Part shown: positions 32,801 through 34,094 of the stretch, piece after piece | Layout: each line of letters opens with the position of its first letter | Position numbering within the stretch: position 1 is the first letter of the stretch | Made by a program: the position numbers and the translations under genes | NCBI RefSeq assembly: GCF_005063415.1 | Contig: NZ_SUEG01000054.1 | Location: forward strand, 1 to 34,094 | Length of the DNA: 34,094 bases | DNA from: Mesorhizobium sp. | GTDB taxonomy: Bacteria > Pseudomonadota > Alphaproteobacteria > Rhizobiales > Rhizobiaceae | Reading direction: 5' to 3' | Notes under the pieces: generated by a model | What the model was told of the DNA's origin: nothing | The model's database searches: none | Seen by the model: the letters and a program-made list of their open reading frames with translations, nothing else

Positions 32801-33397
32801 ATAAGGTTCTTGGAGATCCTGACCATACATATCTTTAAGTCCATCCGTCACGGATCCCGGCGTGCACTTAAGATTGTTGTCCTTGCAATACGCAAGGGTA
32901 TAGACAAAATCGAGAATGCGAGCAGCCCGGTATTTCTTATCGCTTACAGACGGCCCGTCGATTGTTATCTTTTGATCTGGATCGACATATGTAAATTTAT
33001 CAATTTCCACGTTCTGAAGCTTATTACCATACGTTCCGTCCCCGTACGTATATACGTAAGGCGTGTCGGCAATCGGGCGGACCCCGGTCACCTCTGACCC
33101 GATCTGCGTGTTGAGCTGGTCCGAGCCCGTGTCGAATACGTATCGCTGCGCGTTGCCATTGTTGATCTTGGCCCAGATGCCCAGGCGGTCATGGCCTTCC
33201 CCGACATACTCCAGCGGGATCGAAATCGGGTCGTCGGCCAACGCTTCTCCAGTTGGAAATGCTACCAGACCCACCCCGAGAGACACAGCCGGCAGGAATA
33301 CCGTCGTCATCGCGGTGGTTGCCGCCAGAAAGTTCTTTGTCCTGAAACAAGCCTGCATACCTGGTCCTCGAAAAAGTCTCGCAAACTGATTGATCAT
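29864..33397 (-). CDS. Autotransporter with pepsin-like aspartic protease passenger domain
   Basis: 1177-residue type V secretion protein from ATG 33397 (AGGAGG nine bases upstream). The signal peptide is long, ~1-54, ending GEALA. Residues ~57-447 look like a complete two-lobed pepsin-fold protease: first catalytic motif FDTGS (Asp89), a flap-like segment YTYGDGTYG (117-124), second catalytic motif LLDTGT (Asp341), and VAGLDFFKNRSVIFDLEKKY (~422-441), which mirrors the ILGD.F.....V.FD end of pepsins. Two cysteine pairs (171/178, 266/269) fall inside. A beta-helix passenger follows, ~470-860 (repeated GSGSLTL, TYTGET, FSGMTTV motifs), then the 12-strand autotransporter beta-domain (~890-1177) ending in GVRF. 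It should be exported and displayed on, or released from, the cell surface. Pepsin-type proteases are rare in bacteria, and the fusion to an autotransporter is unusual. The frame is intact. Confidence 0.9.
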   Translation of the reverse strand: MINQFARLFRGPGMQACFRTKNFLAATTAMTTVFLPAVSLGVGLVAFPTGEALADDPISIPLEYVGEGHDRLGIWAKINNGNAQRYVFDTGSDQLNTQIGSEVTGVRPIADTPYVYTYGDGTYGNKLQNVEIDKFTYVDPDQKITIDGPSVSDKKYRAARILDFVYTLAYCKDNNLKCTPGSVTDGLKDMYGQDLQEPYHADKEQRAKMTAGKMADEGGDFAGTFGAGDFLGKTSVWGMMGSVTRSGYVVSANVNPDSESDQTPGCSPCTIVNLNPSLRAQYTNAMPWGEPEEKDQDSYQNFPGSGANASTEYEGSYNLQYTVKDGAPPITDPNKTAVLLDTGTPGGGSLEISDAMLKQFQDAGVKLKNVRRNEQREIVSASGNIPSVTIAGTDGDPVRLDNIDFTYTSGTTEQPNDQTSFVAGLDFFKNRSVIFDLEKKYTAYTSHFVTASNFSTDSSAPEGTGLSRITTSMGNEGGFGIAGVVSGSGSLTLDTKTVVRMTNVNTYTGETNIAQDAYLSLAGLGNIQRSAKVVADGTFDISEHGNGSDYWGISDAYNDARIRSLSGSGTVELGKRTLVLTASNDTFAGSINDLDVDNNNMGGKLFVAGGVQTLSGKNNFSGMTTVGSGAGLLLADTGVLSHDATTSGFLGNDGQIGGTAIANSGGVVAGGGTYGAVTISEGGTVAPGSATDPSRIVTTLTVTGDFAQQSGSIYQVDLARSSDLIDVGGAAAIDSGAQIELLRQGTLSVDARYTLLSAAGGVSGTYGGLTGALATDATPFVDFQLVYDANNVYLDISRTSTAFADVASTFNQRSVAAAAQALGSGNPIQDNILFLTAPEARNAFDMLSGEVHASIHSGLIEDSHSVRDAASERIRAAFDGVGASSVPVMTYGLGGLELAPATSENFAVWGRGFGAWGHLDSDGNAAGLDHSTGGFLAGGDAAVGESWRLGLISGYSHTSLEADDRASSGSSENYHLGLFAGTQNGNLGFRSGLAYTWHSIETGRSVVFPGFADSLSADYDAGTFQAFGELGYRINTASASFEPYANLAYVNFDADGFTENGGAAALSSGDRSSDTAFTTLGLRASTVLTLGTVTATARGGLGWRHAFGDVRPDTALAFAGGSSFAIKGVPIAKNAALLEAGLDVNITENATFGIGYQGQIASDAQTHGFSAKLGVRF

Positions 33398-34094
33398 TGG
33401 AACGGCCTCCTGAATGTTGTTTAACGAGACCCTTTATGGCGGCCCTGGCTGACAACAGCCTGAAAGCTGCAAGCGGCATGCGGCATGCGAAAATGGGGCG
33501 ATCCTGACTGACGACAGATGCTGTCAACAATGGAAGAGTGCTCGGCCTGAAAGCTGAGCACGCTTTATGCTCAGGCTGCTGACAAGGCCAAAGCAGCGTA
33601 AGTGCGGAGTGAAATCCAGGGTCCACATGGGTCGTCGCGCTTCCCGTGCGCCTGGGAAGGCGCCGGCCCGGCCAAGCTTTCCCAGATCGTCCGGATGGCG
33701 CACAAGATACCGGTTCAGGTCGATCGAGATGGAGCCGAGGCGTATGCCAAGGCGGTCGACTGCCTGACGAAAGATCAGAATGCGTCGCTGGCGCTCTACG
33801 ATTTCCGCCGGCAGCGAGCTCAGCCTCCTGCCGGGCATCCGTGTTTACTGGCGACGAGACACAAGATGTGCCCAAATTGCCACCAGACCGTCACCTGCGA
33901 TGAGTTTCGGCAACGGATTTTGTCCTTTCAATCGTCGCCACTTCCTGGCCGCGGCCAACATGGGCCACTCGAAGGCAGCAGACTGGCGGCTATATGGACG
34001 GGCTGTGAGCCCGAACCGGAGACATTGGCGAAATCTACGATCTCTATAGCAACGTCAAGGAGAAGCGCGAGGTGTTGCAGATGTGGTCAAATCA
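33398..34094. other. Unassigned end of window with IS256 scrap
   Basis: The first ~150 bases are the leader of the autotransporter gene. GTGCTC...GAGCAC at ~33538-33561 is a small inverted repeat. In the + strand, ~33717-33780 reads RDGAEAYAKAVDCLTKDQNA and SLALYDF, resembling the C-terminal segment of IS256-type transposases (KAVECL.KDR.ALLAFYDFPAEHW) before the frame changes. The last ~60 bases read GEIYDLYSNVKEKREVLQMW, possibly the tail of an integrase that continues outside the window. Confidence 0.4.
33717..33780 (+). pseudogene. IS256-family transposase fragment
   Basis: About 21 codons that match the region just before the conserved FYDFPAEHW of IS256 transposases. Both flanks diverge at once. 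It belongs to a different IS256 subgroup from the truncated element at 15369-16124, so it is not the missing half of that copy. Confidence 0.5.

Noticed and set aside
32156..33097. Long + strand open frame (313 codons) opposite the autotransporter gene
   Set aside because: It is a shadow of the - strand gene: no domain, no ribosome-binding site, and cysteine/arginine-rich composition typical of antisense frames in GC-rich DNA.
1..34094. CRISPR arrays, tRNA or rRNA genes, attachment-site repeats
   Set aside because: No regularly spaced repeats, cloverleaf-like sequence or rRNA segments were seen. An att site next to a tRNA could not be identified in this window.

Overview
The window looks like accessory DNA of an alphaproteobacterium of the Rhizobiales, most likely a Mesorhizobium-type rhizobium. 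The reasons are moderately high GC content, a dipeptide/oligopeptide ABC transporter next to a catabolic cluster, remnants of IS256 and IS110 elements, a degraded scpB piece with rhizobial character, and above all a LuxR regulator beside divergent DUF2285/XRE gene pairs. That last arrangement resembles the TraR-QseM-QseC circuit that controls excision and transfer of the Mesorhizobium symbiosis element ICEMlSymR7A. I see no nod, nif or conjugation structural genes, no rRNA, tRNA or CRISPR. The species assignment is an inference.

Region 1 (1-11398) is catabolic and entirely on the + strand. It holds the end of a DppB-like permease, DppC, DppD and DppF, then methylaspartate ammonia-lyase, a class III CoA-transferase, a CitE-like lyase, a LysR regulator, an aldehyde dehydrogenase and a class I fumarase/mesaconase. 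Read together, the enzymes could take 3-methylaspartate to mesaconate, citramalate, citramalyl-CoA, and acetyl-CoA plus pyruvate. Glutamate mutase is not present here. A perfect 22-bp palindrome sits just upstream of the aldehyde dehydrogenase.

Region 2 (11399-18115) starts with an Lrp/AsnC regulator and ends with a class III aminotransferase and its terminator. Between them lies an insertion of about 3.9 kb, bracketed by two diverged copies of the aminotransferase promoter and 5' end. The insertion carries a compact three-gene operon: a TIR protein, a four-helix SLATT-like membrane protein, and a second TIR-like protein of the MTH538/DUF1863 type. A truncated IS256 transposase follows. The operon is the best candidate for an undescribed immune system in this window.

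Region 3 (18116-22490) is a mobile-element control module: a LuxR protein with all the acyl-homoserine-lactone pocket residues, then two tandem units of about 1.1 kb. Each unit has a small DUF2285 (QseM-like) gene divergent from a small XRE gene (QseC-like in the first unit). A strong palindromic operator lies between the first pair.

Region 4 (22463-33397) is mostly on the - strand: a prolyl oligopeptidase with an OmpW-like porin downstream, then about 4 kb of gene debris (FseA-like DUF6499/DUF2285 remnant, scpB 3' fragment, frameshifted AbiEii-type nucleotidyltransferase, broken tyrosine recombinase, truncated LprI-like gene). It ends with a large autotransporter whose passenger begins with a two-lobed, pepsin-like aspartic protease domain. 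The last 700 bases hold a small IS256 remnant and otherwise nothing I recognise.
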